Of a stretch of 31,422 nucleotides of DNA, positions 22,862 through 31,271 are shown piece after piece. The translations under genes and the position numbers were made by a program. This stretch comes from a bacterium (GTDB taxonomy: Bacteria > Desulfobacterota > GWC2-55-46 > S146-80 > JALXFI01): positions 1-31,422 of the forward strand of contig JALXFI010000036.1 in assembly GCA_027069035.1 (NCBI GenBank), read 5' to 3'. The notes under the pieces were generated by a model. That model saw only the letters and a program-made list of their open reading frames with translations. It ran no database searches and was not told the origin of the DNA. Position 1 is the stretch's first letter; every line of letters begins with the position of its first letter.

Positions 22862-24280
22862 TCACACATCCTGAACTGCCACTGATTCCTTTATTTTCTC
22901 AATAGCCCGTTCCAGTCTCATCAGGGTTTTTTCCTTTCCCATAGCCTCGATCGTTTCAAATATCCCCGGGCTTACCGTTCCGCCTGTAAGGGCAACACGC
23001 ACAGGTTGGGCAATCTTGCCGAGTTTTTTTTCGGTCTCTTCCATTACCTTTACAAAAACCCCTTCAACACCATTGTGATCAAAAGGTTCAAGGAAGGATA
23101 GTCCGTTTTTTATGGATATAAGCAGTTCTCTGTTCTCGGCTTTTAAAAATTTTCTTTCGGCCTTGCCGTCATATTCAAAGTCGTCCTTAAAGTAAAACTC
23201 TGCTGAGGAAGCCATTTCTTCAAGTGTCTTTACCCTCTCTTTAAGGGTTCCCACTATAAGGGGCAGTCTTTTATCCCCTTCAGCTTTATAGCCCATTTTT
23301 TCTATAAATGGCAGTAGAAGCCCTGCCAGTTCTTCATTGTCTTTTTCTTTAATATAATGGGTGTTTAGCCATATAAGTTTTTCCGGATTGAATACGGCGG
23401 ATGACTTGCCGACGTTCTCAAGAGAAAAGTGTTCGACAAGCTCTTTCATTGAGAATATCTCCTGATCACCGTGTGACCAGCCGAGCCTTGCAAGGTAATT
23501 TATAAGCGCCTCCGGAAGATAACCCATATCCCTGTAGGCAGTTACGGATGTCGCCCCGTGGCGTTTACTTAAGCGTGCCTTATCATCTCCGAGTATCATC
23601 GATACATGCGCAAATTGCGGGGGCTTGTTGCCAAATGCATTGTATAAAAGCACCTGCCTCGGCGTGTTGTTAAGGTGGTCATCACCGCGTATTACATGGG
23701 TTATGCCCATGGTAAAATCATCGACTACAACGCAAAGGTTGTATGTAGGCATACCGTCGCTTCTCATGATGATAAGGTCGTCGAGTTCCGAATTGTCAAA
23801 ATATACATTTCCCCTTATCATGTCCCGTATTACGGTTGTGCCGCTTGTAGGGGACTTGAAACGTACGACACAGGAAACTCCCTCCGGCTTATCGTGTCTA
23901 TCTCTGCATTTCCCGTCATATTTAGGCTTAAGGCCTTTTTTAAATGCCTCTTCTTTTCGTCTCTTTAGCTCCTCTGCGCTGCAGTAACACCTGTAAGCCA
24001 TCCCATTACTTAGCAGCTTTTCTACATGTTCTTTGTATATATCGAGCCTTTTGCTTTGAAAGAACGGCCCCTCATCCCACTCAAGGTCTAACCATTTCAT
24101 GCCGTCAAGTATTACATTCACGGCCTCTTCGGTAGACCTTCCGGTATCGGTATCCTCTATTCTTAAGATAAACTTACCCTTGTTGTGTCTGGCAAAGAGC
24201 CAGTTGAAAAGGGCGGTTCTAACCCCCCCGATATGCAGATACCCTGTTGGACTGGGGGCGAATCTCGTTCTTACTTCCAT
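22862..24280 (-). CDS. gltX: Glutamyl-tRNA synthetase
   Basis: Charges tRNA-Glu with glutamate. The 472-residue class I synthetase has RFAPSPTGYLHIGG (HIGH-type motif, residues 6-19), the KMSKS-type motif LSKRHGA and a zinc-type cluster with C98-x-C100 and C125. The C-terminal helical anticodon-binding domain is complete. A GGAGG site lies 5 bp before ATG 24280. Sequence alone does not show whether it also charges tRNA-Gln; no gatCAB genes are in the window. Confidence 0.96.
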   Translation of the reverse strand: MEVRTRFAPSPTGYLHIGGVRTALFNWLFARHNKGKFILRIEDTDTGRSTEEAVNVILDGMKWLDLEWDEGPFFQSKRLDIYKEHVEKLLSNGMAYRCYCSAEELKRRKEEAFKKGLKPKYDGKCRDRHDKPEGVSCVVRFKSPTSGTTVIRDMIRGNVYFDNSELDDLIIMRSDGMPTYNLCVVVDDFTMGITHVIRGDDHLNNTPRQVLLYNAFGNKPPQFAHVSMILGDDKARLSKRHGATSVTAYRDMGYLPEALINYLARLGWSHGDQEIFSMKELVEHFSLENVGKSSAVFNPEKLIWLNTHYIKEKDNEELAGLLLPFIEKMGYKAEGDKRLPLIVGTLKERVKTLEEMASSAEFYFKDDFEYDGKAERKFLKAENRELLISIKNGLSFLEPFDHNGVEGVFVKVMEETEKKLGKIAQPVRVALTGGTVSPGIFETIEAMGKEKTLMRLERAIEKIKESVAVQDV

Positions 24281-24334
24281 AGCGCCTCCTTAATAAACTT
24301 AAAGCGCCTGCCCATATAAGTTATCGGGCGGACA

Positions 24335-25135
24335 CTAATTTATGACTATGCCGGCATATCCGACCACATGGCTGTAATCACCGCTTGTATCACCTGAAGT
24401 CATATAATCTATAAGTTGAGCCCTGCCGGCGCCAAGTTTTAAACATGCCTTTATTCCGACAAGCGCAGGCACAATGCCGCACATACTTATGTCATTTTCT
24501 CTTACGGCCTTCCAGAGTCCCTCCGGATTGAGTTTTATGATCTCATCTATTGCATATTTGTCTTTTGATTTTGTTATTTCATGGCTTTCATAATGGTTCA
24601 TGTCCGAGCTTATTACAATCAGCACTTTTTTGGAGTAGGCTGTTATCACCTCTGCAAGGAGCCTGCCTGTTTCAAGGCAGGTATCTAAGTCGGAATACAT
24701 GAGTGTTATAGGCGCTATCTTTATAGAAGGTTTAAGATACTGTAGAAAAGGGATTTGCACCTCAAGGGAATGTTCCCTTAAGTGCGCTCCTTCATCCCTC
24801 TTTGCAAAGGGTATTGTATCTGTTATAAGTTCTGCAATCTCATTGTTTACCTCAACATCTCCAAACGGCATCTTCCATGTCTTGCCGGAATATACCGACA
24901 CCCTCTCGCCGTAACCTGTATGATTCGGGCCTAAGAGGATTATATCTTCAGGTATCTTGACCCTTGAATATACCATGCCTGCGACCTTGCCCGAGTAAAC
25001 GTATCCGGCATGAGGGACCATAATGCCCAGAGCCTCTTCTCTCTTTTCTTCCCTTAAAAAAGCCTTTATGGCACCTCTAAGCCGAGAGACATCTCCCGGG
25101 TAAAATTGATAAGCTGCAATAGATTGCCGTTCCAT
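24335..25135 (-). CDS. MEMO1 family protein (AmmeMemoRadiSam system protein B)
   Basis: A 266-residue protein of the MEMO/AmmB family, related in fold to extradiol dioxygenases. Conserved parts are FYPGDVSRLRGAI at the start, VPHAGYVYSGKVAG, LLGPNHTGYG, EGAHLREHSLEVQIPFLQ, SSDMNHYES and CGIVPALVG; the histidines of PHAG, PNHT and REHSLE are the expected metal-site residues. Two usual partners, the AMMECR1 domain protein and a radical SAM enzyme, are not in the window. AAGGAG precedes ATG 25135. The reaction is not established to my knowledge. Confidence 0.9.
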   Translation of the reverse strand: MERQSIAAYQFYPGDVSRLRGAIKAFLREEKREEALGIMVPHAGYVYSGKVAGMVYSRVKIPEDIILLGPNHTGYGERVSVYSGKTWKMPFGDVEVNNEIAELITDTIPFAKRDEGAHLREHSLEVQIPFLQYLKPSIKIAPITLMYSDLDTCLETGRLLAEVITAYSKKVLIVISSDMNHYESHEITKSKDKYAIDEIIKLNPEGLWKAVRENDISMCGIVPALVGIKACLKLGAGRAQLIDYMTSGDTSGDYSHVVGYAGIVIN

Positions 25136-25223
25136 GATTTTTACTCCTTTTTGTTGTGGCTAATATACAGAGTGATATCAGGTATTGTATGATATAAAAA
25201 GACGATAATCAACCTGATAAAAA

Positions 25224-26105
25224 CTAATTTAGTATAAGGGCAAGTATAAACGGGGTGGTGAATACGCTCAAAACCGTGCTGAAGAGTACGACAGATGCGA
25301 CAAGCTGTGCGTCAAGGTTATACCTCTGTGAGAGGATAAAGTTTATGACCGCAGAAGGCATAGATGATGAAAGTATAACTATCTTACCCGTTATGCCCTG
25401 TATGTTTAAAAGGTATACTATTGTGGAAGAAATGACAAAACCGCCGAATATTCTTATAAACCCTCCTATTGCCGCTGTTTTAAAAGAATTTATGTGTATC
25501 GATGCAAGCCTGTAACCGAGACTTATGATCATAAGAGGTATGGTTGCATTTCCTATCATTTCAAGGGTAACAGTAATAGGTTTTGGAAGGGGTGTGCCTG
25601 AAATGTTTAGAAGTATACCGAGCGCAGTTGCGTATATGAGCGGCAGCCTGAATATCTCTTTAAAACCGTCTCTGCCTTTAGCTATATATATGCCGAGCGT
25701 ATAAACGAGAAGGCTTATTGACACATAGTATATAATCGCCACGGCAAGCCCGTCATTGCCAAAGGCCAGGAGAGACAGTGGAAACGCCATATTGCCCGAG
25801 TTCATAAACATGGTGGGGAGATAGAAGCCTCTAAGTTCTGTCTTCTTTGCAACCTTTAAGTATATAAGGGAGATAAGCCCGATCCCGCAGACGACGGAGG
25901 CCGCCGAGAAGAAGACAACCGCCACCTCATGAAGGATAAGATGTTTTTTTAAAAGCGATGATACTACAAGCGCAGGTATGGTTATAAAGAGAAGGACTTC
26001 TATAATGGAGTTGAGGTCTATACTCTTTATCTTTGCAAAGCCGTAACCTATGGCTATGGTGCTGAAAACAGGAAAGACTATTGAAAGGATTGTATAAAAA
26101 TGCAT
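25224..26105 (-). CDS. AEC family (auxin efflux carrier-type) transporter
   Basis: A 293-residue integral membrane protein with about 10 hydrophobic helices arranged as two halves, the AEC/bile-acid-transporter-like layout. Supporting segments are LPTMFMNSGNMAFPLSLLAFG in the middle, IGNATIPLMIISLGYRLA and SSSMPSAVINFILSQRY near the end. Bacterial members export or import small organic acids such as malate or malonate. Its position next to a pyruvate carboxylase makes a C3/C4 acid substrate plausible, but this is inference. Confidence 0.88.
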   Translation of the reverse strand: MHFYTILSIVFPVFSTIAIGYGFAKIKSIDLNSIIEVLLFITIPALVVSSLLKKHLILHEVAVVFFSAASVVCGIGLISLIYLKVAKKTELRGFYLPTMFMNSGNMAFPLSLLAFGNDGLAVAIIYYVSISLLVYTLGIYIAKGRDGFKEIFRLPLIYATALGILLNISGTPLPKPITVTLEMIGNATIPLMIISLGYRLASIHINSFKTAAIGGFIRIFGGFVISSTIVYLLNIQGITGKIVILSSSMPSAVINFILSQRYNLDAQLVASVVLFSTVLSVFTTPFILALILN

Positions 26106-26195
26106 TAGGTCAGATAAAAAATATGATGCCGGATTCCATTTTTAAGATATTTTTATAACTATTGAGTTGATTCAGCAAAAATACATTTTAGAAAT

Positions 26196-28067
26196 CTACT
26201 CTTTTTCTATCTCAAGAAGGGTCTCATCAGGGTTTACGGAGTCGCCGACTTTGACGTATATGTTTTTTACCACCCCGTCAATCGGGGTATGCACCTCGTT
26301 TTCCATCTTCATCGCCTCAACGGTAAGAACGGTATCGCCCTCTGTTACCTTGTCGCCAACCGAGACCCTGATGCTCGTTATTCTTCCGGGCATCGGCGTC
26401 GTGACGTCGCCTTCCTTCTGTGCCTTAGGTTTTGTAGATTGTGTGCTTGGTTTCTCCTCTATGTGGCCTGCAACGGTCGGCACTATCTCTGTCAGGGACT
26501 CTATCATTACCTCTTCAAGCCTTCCGTCTATCTTTAGAAAGAACGGCCTCTTTCCATCCGCCTTGTGGCCTGAACCCGAAACCTTTACATGATACGTTTC
26601 GCCGTGTACCGTAACATTGAACTCACTTGGGGCAAGGAGGGGGAGCAGCGCCGGTTTTGTCTCTTCAAGCGGTTCTTCCAAGGGTTCCGGTTTAAGTTTA
26701 CCATGAGATCTTTCTTCAAAAAATTCAAGAGCGATATTGGGGAAAAGGGCGTAACTTAAGACATCTTCTATGTTGCCTGCCTTGCCGCCGAGCTCTCTTG
26801 CAAGCCTGTCAAGTTCAGGCTCCAAAAGATCGGCAGGCCTGCAGGTTACCGGCGTCTCATCGCCTATGGCCTTTTTCCGTATCTCTTCGTTTATCTTGCC
26901 CGGAGGTTTTCCGTAAAGTCCTTTAAGATAGTTTCTTATCTCACTGGGAATGATCTTGTACCTCTCGCCGGTAAGGACATTGAGCGTCGCCTGTGTGCCC
27001 ACCACCTGGCTTGTGGGTGTTACAAGAGGCGGAAAGCCAAGGTCTTCTCTTACCTTTGGAACCTCGTCCAAAACCTCTTCCATCCTGTCAAGCGCATTTT
27101 GATCTTTCAGTTGTGTCGAAAGATTTGATATCATTCCGCCCGGTACCTGGTGTATAAGTATCTTGGTGTTTATACCGGTATGCTCACTCTCAAACCGTTT
27201 ATACTTTTTACGTATATCTCTGAAATAGTCGGATACATTTGATAAAGAATTAAGCTCTATATTTGTGTCGTAGGGTGTATCTTTAAGTGCCGCAACGAGG
27301 CTTTCGGTAGGCGGCTGCGATGTGCCTGAAGCCATTGAGGATACAGCGGTGTCAATTATATCAGCGCCTCCTTCTATTGCCTTGAGGTAACTCATCAAAG
27401 CCATTCCGCTGCTGTCATGTGAGTGGATGTGGAGCGGTAGGTCCACCTTTTCCTTTATCTTGGTTGTAAGGTCGTAAGTGGTATATGGGGACAAGAGCCC
27501 TGCCATGTCCTTGATGCAGATTACATCCACGCCAAGCTCTTTGAGACGGAGCGCCCTCTTTACAAAGATGTCGTTGCTGTGGAACGGGCTCATTGTATAA
27601 CATATAGCGCCTTCGGCTATTGCGCCGAATTCCTTAACCGTTTTAATCGATACCTCAAGGTTCCTCATATCGTTAAGTGCGTCAAATATCCTGAATACGT
27701 CAATTCCATTCTTAACTGAGCGTTCTATAAACTTTTTGAGCACATCGTCAGGATAGTGCCTGTATCCAATGATATTCTGTCCCCTTAAAAGCATCTGAAG
27801 CCTTGTCTTTTTTATGACCTCTTTGAGTTTCCTGAGTCTTTCCCATGGGTCTTCTTTAAGGTATCTTAGACAGGTGTCAAAGGTTGCCCCTCCCCAAACT
27901 TCCAGAGACCAGTAACCGACACTGTCCAAATGCTCGGCTATATCGAGCATGTCATCCGTGCGCATTCTGGTTGCAAGCAGAGACTGGTGCGCATCCCTTA
28001 AGACCGTATCTGTTATATGTATTTTTTTAAGTTTGGTTGTTTCGTTTGTGTTGTTATTTTTTGTCAT
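26196..28067 (-). CDS. pycB: Pyruvate carboxylase subunit B (carboxyltransferase + biotin carrier)
   Basis: A 623-residue protein with an N-terminal carboxyltransferase barrel (ITDTVLRDAHQSLLATRMRT, RGQNIIGYRHYPDD, KDMAGLLSPY, HIHSHDSSG), a conserved central region (PGGMISNLSTQL), a linker, and a C-terminal biotinyl domain with VEAMKMENEV, where the lysine carries biotin. Oxaloacetate decarboxylase alpha subunits have the same architecture. The adjacent biotin carboxylase and absence of membrane decarboxylase subunits favour the anaplerotic two-subunit pyruvate carboxylase; a 2-oxoglutarate carboxylase is the main alternative. An AAGGAAG site precedes ATG 28067. Confidence 0.88.
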   Translation of the reverse strand: MTKNNNTNETTKLKKIHITDTVLRDAHQSLLATRMRTDDMLDIAEHLDSVGYWSLEVWGGATFDTCLRYLKEDPWERLRKLKEVIKKTRLQMLLRGQNIIGYRHYPDDVLKKFIERSVKNGIDVFRIFDALNDMRNLEVSIKTVKEFGAIAEGAICYTMSPFHSNDIFVKRALRLKELGVDVICIKDMAGLLSPYTTYDLTTKIKEKVDLPLHIHSHDSSGMALMSYLKAIEGGADIIDTAVSSMASGTSQPPTESLVAALKDTPYDTNIELNSLSNVSDYFRDIRKKYKRFESEHTGINTKILIHQVPGGMISNLSTQLKDQNALDRMEEVLDEVPKVREDLGFPPLVTPTSQVVGTQATLNVLTGERYKIIPSEIRNYLKGLYGKPPGKINEEIRKKAIGDETPVTCRPADLLEPELDRLARELGGKAGNIEDVLSYALFPNIALEFFEERSHGKLKPEPLEEPLEETKPALLPLLAPSEFNVTVHGETYHVKVSGSGHKADGKRPFFLKIDGRLEEVMIESLTEIVPTVAGHIEEKPSTQSTKPKAQKEGDVTTPMPGRITSIRVSVGDKVTEGDTVLTVEAMKMENEVHTPIDGVVKNIYVKVGDSVNPDETLLEIEKE

Positions 28068-28148
28068 AAGCGCTTCCTTTTTTCTTTGCCGTAATATAAT
28101 ATTTCTTTGGGCAGTGCTTCGTCTGATAAAACGGTGTTTAATTTACGT

Positions 28149-29567
28149 CTAAAATCCGTGATGAGCGGCTATAACAGCAGATATAGCCGCAACGACATCC
28201 TGAGGGTCTTTATACTCACTGTATTCAAGCAGATATGGTTTTTTTTCTATAAAGCGGGTGTCGAAATTTCCATTTATAAAATCCTCATCCCTTATTATTT
28301 TATGGAGGAATGGTATGGTTGTTTTTACCCCCCTTATATCGAACTCGCCAAGAGAGCGCTCAATCCTGCTCACCGTTTCCTTCCATGTCATACCTCTTAC
28401 AATGAGCTTTGCAACAAGGGAGTCGTAATAAGAGGGAATAACATAATCTTTATAAATAGCTCCGTCGATCCTAACGCCTATTCCGCCAGGGGAATAATAT
28501 GCTGTAACCCTGCCGGCATTTGGAAGAAAATTGTTTTTAGGGTCTTCGGCATTAATCCTGCACTCGATAGCATAACCCCTGAGCGCTATATCATCCTGAA
28601 TTATATTGAGTTCCTTTCCGGAAGCTATCTCGATCTGTTTTCTTACAAGGTCTATGCCTGTCACTTCTTCGGTAACAGGGTGTTCCACCTGTATCCTTGT
28701 GTTCATTTCAAGGAAGTAAAAGTTCTTTTTTTCATCGATTAGAAACTCCATTGTGCCGGCATTTGTATAGTTGACCGCCCGTGCTCCTTTTACAGAGAGT
28801 TCGCCAATAAGTTTTCGCTCCTCATCATTTAGTATGAGCGACGGAGCTATTTCAACTATTTTCTGGTGCCTTCTCTGGATAGAACAGTCCCTTTCGCCGA
28901 GGTGGATGATGTTGCCGTACATATCGGCAAGTATCTGAAACTCGATATGGTGAGGTGATCTGATATATTTTTCTATAAACACCTCGGAGTTTCCAAAGGC
29001 GATCTTTGATTCTGATCTGGCAGTTTCAAAGCCGTTTATAAGTTCTTTTTCATTTTTTGCTATCCTGAGCCCTCTGCCTCCCCCACCGCAGGATGCCTTT
29101 ATCATAACAGGATAACCTATATCATTTGCTGTTTGAAGCGCCGTATCTACATCATTTATCCCTTCGTCACTGCCCGGAAGCACAGGCAGTCCGGCTTCTT
29201 TCATAATGTTTCGTGCTTTTACCTTGTTGCCCATTAACCTCATGGCATCACTTTTTGGACCGACAAAGGTTATCCCCTTTTGTTCACACAGTTCGGGAAG
29301 TTTAGGGTTTTCAGAGAGAAAGCCGTAGCCCGGATGGATAGCATCCACACCCACCTTTAGGGCAAGGTCAATTATCCGGTGAACATTTAAATATCCCTCA
29401 ACAGGCCCTGGTCCTATTAGATAAGATTCATCGGCTTTTTTTACATAGAGCGATGTTGTATCTGCTTCAGAGTAGACGGCAACGGTTGCAATACCCAGTT
29501 CCTTGCATGCCCTGATTATCCTGCTTGCAATCTCTCCTCTGTTGGCTACCAGTAGTTTATTGAACAT
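28149..29567 (-). CDS. pycA: Pyruvate carboxylase subunit A (biotin carboxylase)
   Basis: A 472-residue ATP-grasp biotin carboxylase that uses ATP and bicarbonate to carboxylate biotin. It shows KLLVANRGEIASRIIRA at the start, HPGYGFLSENP, a glycine-rich loop KASCGGGGRG, RDCSIQRRHQKIVE, FLEMNTRIQVEHPVTE and a C-terminal GVKTTIPFL segment. It closely resembles AccC; pairing with the carboxyltransferase gene 81 bp downstream, and the lack of accB/accD here, support the pyruvate carboxylase role. AGGAG precedes ATG 29567. It is the first gene of this minus-strand group. Confidence 0.88.
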   Translation of the reverse strand: MFNKLLVANRGEIASRIIRACKELGIATVAVYSEADTTSLYVKKADESYLIGPGPVEGYLNVHRIIDLALKVGVDAIHPGYGFLSENPKLPELCEQKGITFVGPKSDAMRLMGNKVKARNIMKEAGLPVLPGSDEGINDVDTALQTANDIGYPVMIKASCGGGGRGLRIAKNEKELINGFETARSESKIAFGNSEVFIEKYIRSPHHIEFQILADMYGNIIHLGERDCSIQRRHQKIVEIAPSLILNDEERKLIGELSVKGARAVNYTNAGTMEFLIDEKKNFYFLEMNTRIQVEHPVTEEVTGIDLVRKQIEIASGKELNIIQDDIALRGYAIECRINAEDPKNNFLPNAGRVTAYYSPGGIGVRIDGAIYKDYVIPSYYDSLVAKLIVRGMTWKETVSRIERSLGEFDIRGVKTTIPFLHKIIRDEDFINGNFDTRFIEKKPYLLEYSEYKDPQDVVAAISAVIAAHHGF

Positions 29568-29691
29568 ACAATTACTCCTAAGGGTTTTTAAATTAGCTTA
29601 TTTATTGCATAATGTCAAGAAAAGCCGATTTTAAAAAAGATACGAAAGTTAATCTCTTTAAAAAGCCTTTAATAATTCCATTAAGATTTTG

Positions 29692-29865
29692 CCCAAAAAT
29701 AGAGATAGGTTTTTGGGCAAATTGGCAAGACGCTTTAAATGCAAAACCGCAGGCGATTTTTCTTTTGAGGCGTACATAACCGGTACGGTGAGAAAGAAAA
29801 TCGCCGAGAACACAGCAGTTAAAGATGTATTGCCAATTTCAAATCCCGCTATCGCGGAATTTGGG
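29692..29865 (+). repeat. Dispersed repeat, full copy B
   Basis: 174 bp, same length and order as copy A at 9676: hairpin (stem CCCAAAAAT / GTTTTTGGG, loop AGAGATAG), foldback with AAATTGGCAA ends and GTAC apex, and a terminal AAATCCCGC-TATC-GCGGAATTT hairpin. By eye it differs from copy A at about six positions. Unlike the other copies it does not follow a gene on its own strand; it lies in a divergent spacer upstream of pycA. One flanking base on each side extends the stem as G/C. Confidence 0.88.
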
Positions 29866-29938
29866 TTTTTAGGTTATGTTGAACTGTCGGGGTCTTTTGT
29901 GTTAGTCTAAATAAAAATAGACAAAAGGTTTATTCTCA

Positions 29939-29958
29939 AATCCCGCTACTGCGGGATT
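29939..29958. repeat. Stand-alone hairpin related to module 3 of the repeat
   Basis: AATCCCGC-TACT-GCGGGATT, a perfect 8-bp stem with a 4-nt loop, 73 bp after copy B. It resembles module 3 of the full repeat (AAATCCCGC-TATC-GCGGAATTT) and is likewise followed by GGG. It may be an independently moving REP-like unit or a solo remnant of another copy. Confidence 0.65.
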
Positions 29959-29975
29959 GGGGAAGTCTTTAATCC

Positions 29976-30005
29976 TTGACAGAAGCGAGATTTGTTTTAT
30001 ATATT
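29976..30005 (+). promoter_or_regulatory. Promoter of the yceD-rpmF-plsX operon
   Basis: TTGACA at 29976-29981 and TATATT at 30000-30005 with an 18-bp spacer (or TATATA at 29998 with 16). Transcription would begin near 30012, 25 nt before the yceD start, leaving room for the GGGAG ribosome site at about 30022. Confidence 0.65.
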
Positions 30006-30036
30006 AATAGCCTTTTAAGCAGGGAGATATGGGTGA

Positions 30037-30567
30037 ATGAAGATAAGTGTGACGGATATTCCCCATGACGGGTTGTCTCTTCATTTTGAGGAAGAAACCG
30101 ATTCCGTAAACGATCTCTTTAAAAAAGACGGCAGAGACGTAAATATTATCGCCCCTGTTGATTTTACTCTCTTGTTAAAACAGGAAGCGGATGCCGTCTA
30201 TGTAAAGGGCAGTATCAAAACGAGGCTGAGCCTTTTGTGCTCTCTTTGTGCTAAGCGGTTTAATTATGGTTTTCAATGTGACATGGAATATGTGCTTAGT
30301 AAAAAGGCGCGTATGCCTGTACAGGAAGACCTTGAATTGGAAACGGATGAACTTGAAATAGGTTTTTTAAAAGACGAGACAATAGATACTCAAGACATCC
30401 TGTCAGAGCAGTTGTATCTTGAATTGCCTATAAAACCGTTGTGTAGCGGGGGATGCAGGGGATTATGCTCTAAGTGTGGCGCAGATCTTAATATAGATGA
30501 GTGTGCCTGTAATAGAGATGATATTGTCGATCCAAGATTTGCCAAACTTAAGGAGCTGAAACTTTAA
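30037..30567 (+). CDS. yceD: YceD / DUF177 family protein
   Basis: A 176-residue protein of the DUF177 family, the usual upstream neighbour of rpmF. It has the zinc-type cysteine pairs LCSLCAKRF in the middle and CSGGCRGLCSKCGADLN near the C-terminus, with the ELPIKPLC segment between them. Family members have been linked to 23S rRNA or ribosome assembly, but the exact role here is unknown. ATG 30037 follows GGGAG by about 10 bp. An unusual 386-bp spacer separates it from rpmF. Confidence 0.9.
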   Translation: MKISVTDIPHDGLSLHFEEETDSVNDLFKKDGRDVNIIAPVDFTLLLKQEADAVYVKGSIKTRLSLLCSLCAKRFNYGFQCDMEYVLSKKARMPVQEDLELETDELEIGFLKDETIDTQDILSEQLYLELPIKPLCSGGCRGLCSKCGADLNIDECACNRDDIVDPRFAKLKELKL

Positions 30568-30953
30568 AGACAAGGTGCGGGATACACGATGCATTACATA
30601 GGATGTTGCAATTACAGGGTGAAAGAGACGATGTGGCGGGTAAAGGAGTTGGGGATTGAGGCATATTTACTTGGGCTCTTGAATCCTGTTTTTCAAAAAT
30701 CTTTAACCACAGAAAACACTGAAGACACTGAAGAAGGCTGAAGTTTCTGAAATACGGGATGTTGCGAATTGCGGGCTGAAAGAGACGATGTGGTAGGTAA
30801 AGGAGTTGGGGATTGCAGTATCTTCACTTGAACCCTCGAATCCTTGAATCCTAATTTTAGTAATTTTAGAAAAACTTTGAATCACAGAACACTGAAATAT
30901 GAGTTGCGGGTTATGAGGTGCAAGTTGAAAGACAAATATATAGGAGGATATCG
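30568..30953. other. Spacer between yceD and rpmF, filled with degenerate repeats
   Basis: This 386-bp stretch lies inside what is normally a tight operon. Most of it is the imperfect tandem repeat listed separately (from 30601). The first ~30 bp and last ~20 bp show nothing beyond the rpmF ribosome site (AGGAGG at 30942-30947). The short frames found here are not convincing genes. Confidence 0.6.
30601..30933 (+). repeat. Imperfect tandem direct repeat, period about 157 bp
   Basis: Unit 1 starts at 30601 (GGATGTTGCA) and unit 2 at 30757 (GGATGTTGCG). Both continue with GAAAGAGACGATGTGG (30621 and 30778), GGTAAAGGAGTTGGGGATT, a CTTGAATCCT-type stretch and CACAGAA(AA)CACTGAA. A third partial start appears at about 30902 (GTTGCGGGTTATGAG, GTTGAAAG). 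Divergence is about 10-20% within the aligned blocks, so the duplication is not recent. Confidence 0.75.
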
Positions 30954-31133
30954 ATGCCAAATCCAAAAAAGAGACACTCGAAGACAAGAAGAAACAAGAG
31001 ACGGAGCCATGACGGTTTGTCAAACCCCTCTTTAACCTTTTGTTCTCAGTGCGGTGAACCAAAATTGCCACACCATGCCTGTACCAATTGCGGTACGTAT
31101 AAAGGAAGATCGGTTATAAAGATAGAAGAATAG
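30954..31133 (+). CDS. rpmF: Ribosomal protein L32
   Basis: A 59-residue large-subunit ribosomal protein. It begins MPNPKKRHSKTRRNKRRSH, the standard L32 basic start, and keeps four zinc-type cysteines: C30-x2-C33 and C43-x2-C46. This is the zinc-dependent form. ATG 30954 has AGGAGG 6 bp upstream; a longer frame from 30918 is not supported. Order yceD-rpmF-plsX is widely conserved. Confidence 0.97.
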   Translation: MPNPKKRHSKTRRNKRRSHDGLSNPSLTFCSQCGEPKLPHHACTNCGTYKGRSVIKIEE

Positions 31134-31271
31134 ATAAGGGGTCTGAATGCAGGATACAAGAAACATGATGTTTGATGCGAAATGCAGATTGACTTCCTTA
31201 AATTATTTTTTCTTTAACCATATGTACATTAAACAACCGCCGAGACTAAAACCTGCAAGGGGTGTATCCGA

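Larger units (their letters stand above)
29568..30036. other. Divergent intergenic region pycA / yceD
   Basis: This 469-bp gap contains full repeat copy B (29692-29865), a separate perfect hairpin (29939-29958) and the yceD promoter (29976-30005). The ~120 bp before pycA (29568-29691) are AT-rich and must contain the pycA promoter, but no convincing -35/-10 pair was picked. No gene is seen. Confidence 0.55.

Noticed and set aside
22862..22869. Extension of a minus-strand frame from the repeat into the end of gltX
   Set aside because: The gltX frame and its stop at 22862 are clear; the other frame is repeat-derived.
28107..28742. 211-codon plus-strand frame opposite pycA
   Set aside because: Antisense shadow of the biotin carboxylase gene.
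28149..29567. Assignment as acetyl-CoA carboxylase AccC
   Set aside because: It is paired with a carboxyltransferase plus biotin-carrier gene of the pyruvate/oxaloacetate type and not with accB or accD; the pyruvate carboxylase role fits better.
9676..29865. CRISPR array suggested by recurring hairpins
   Set aside because: Copies are kilobases apart, in both orientations, with no regular spacers and no cas genes.
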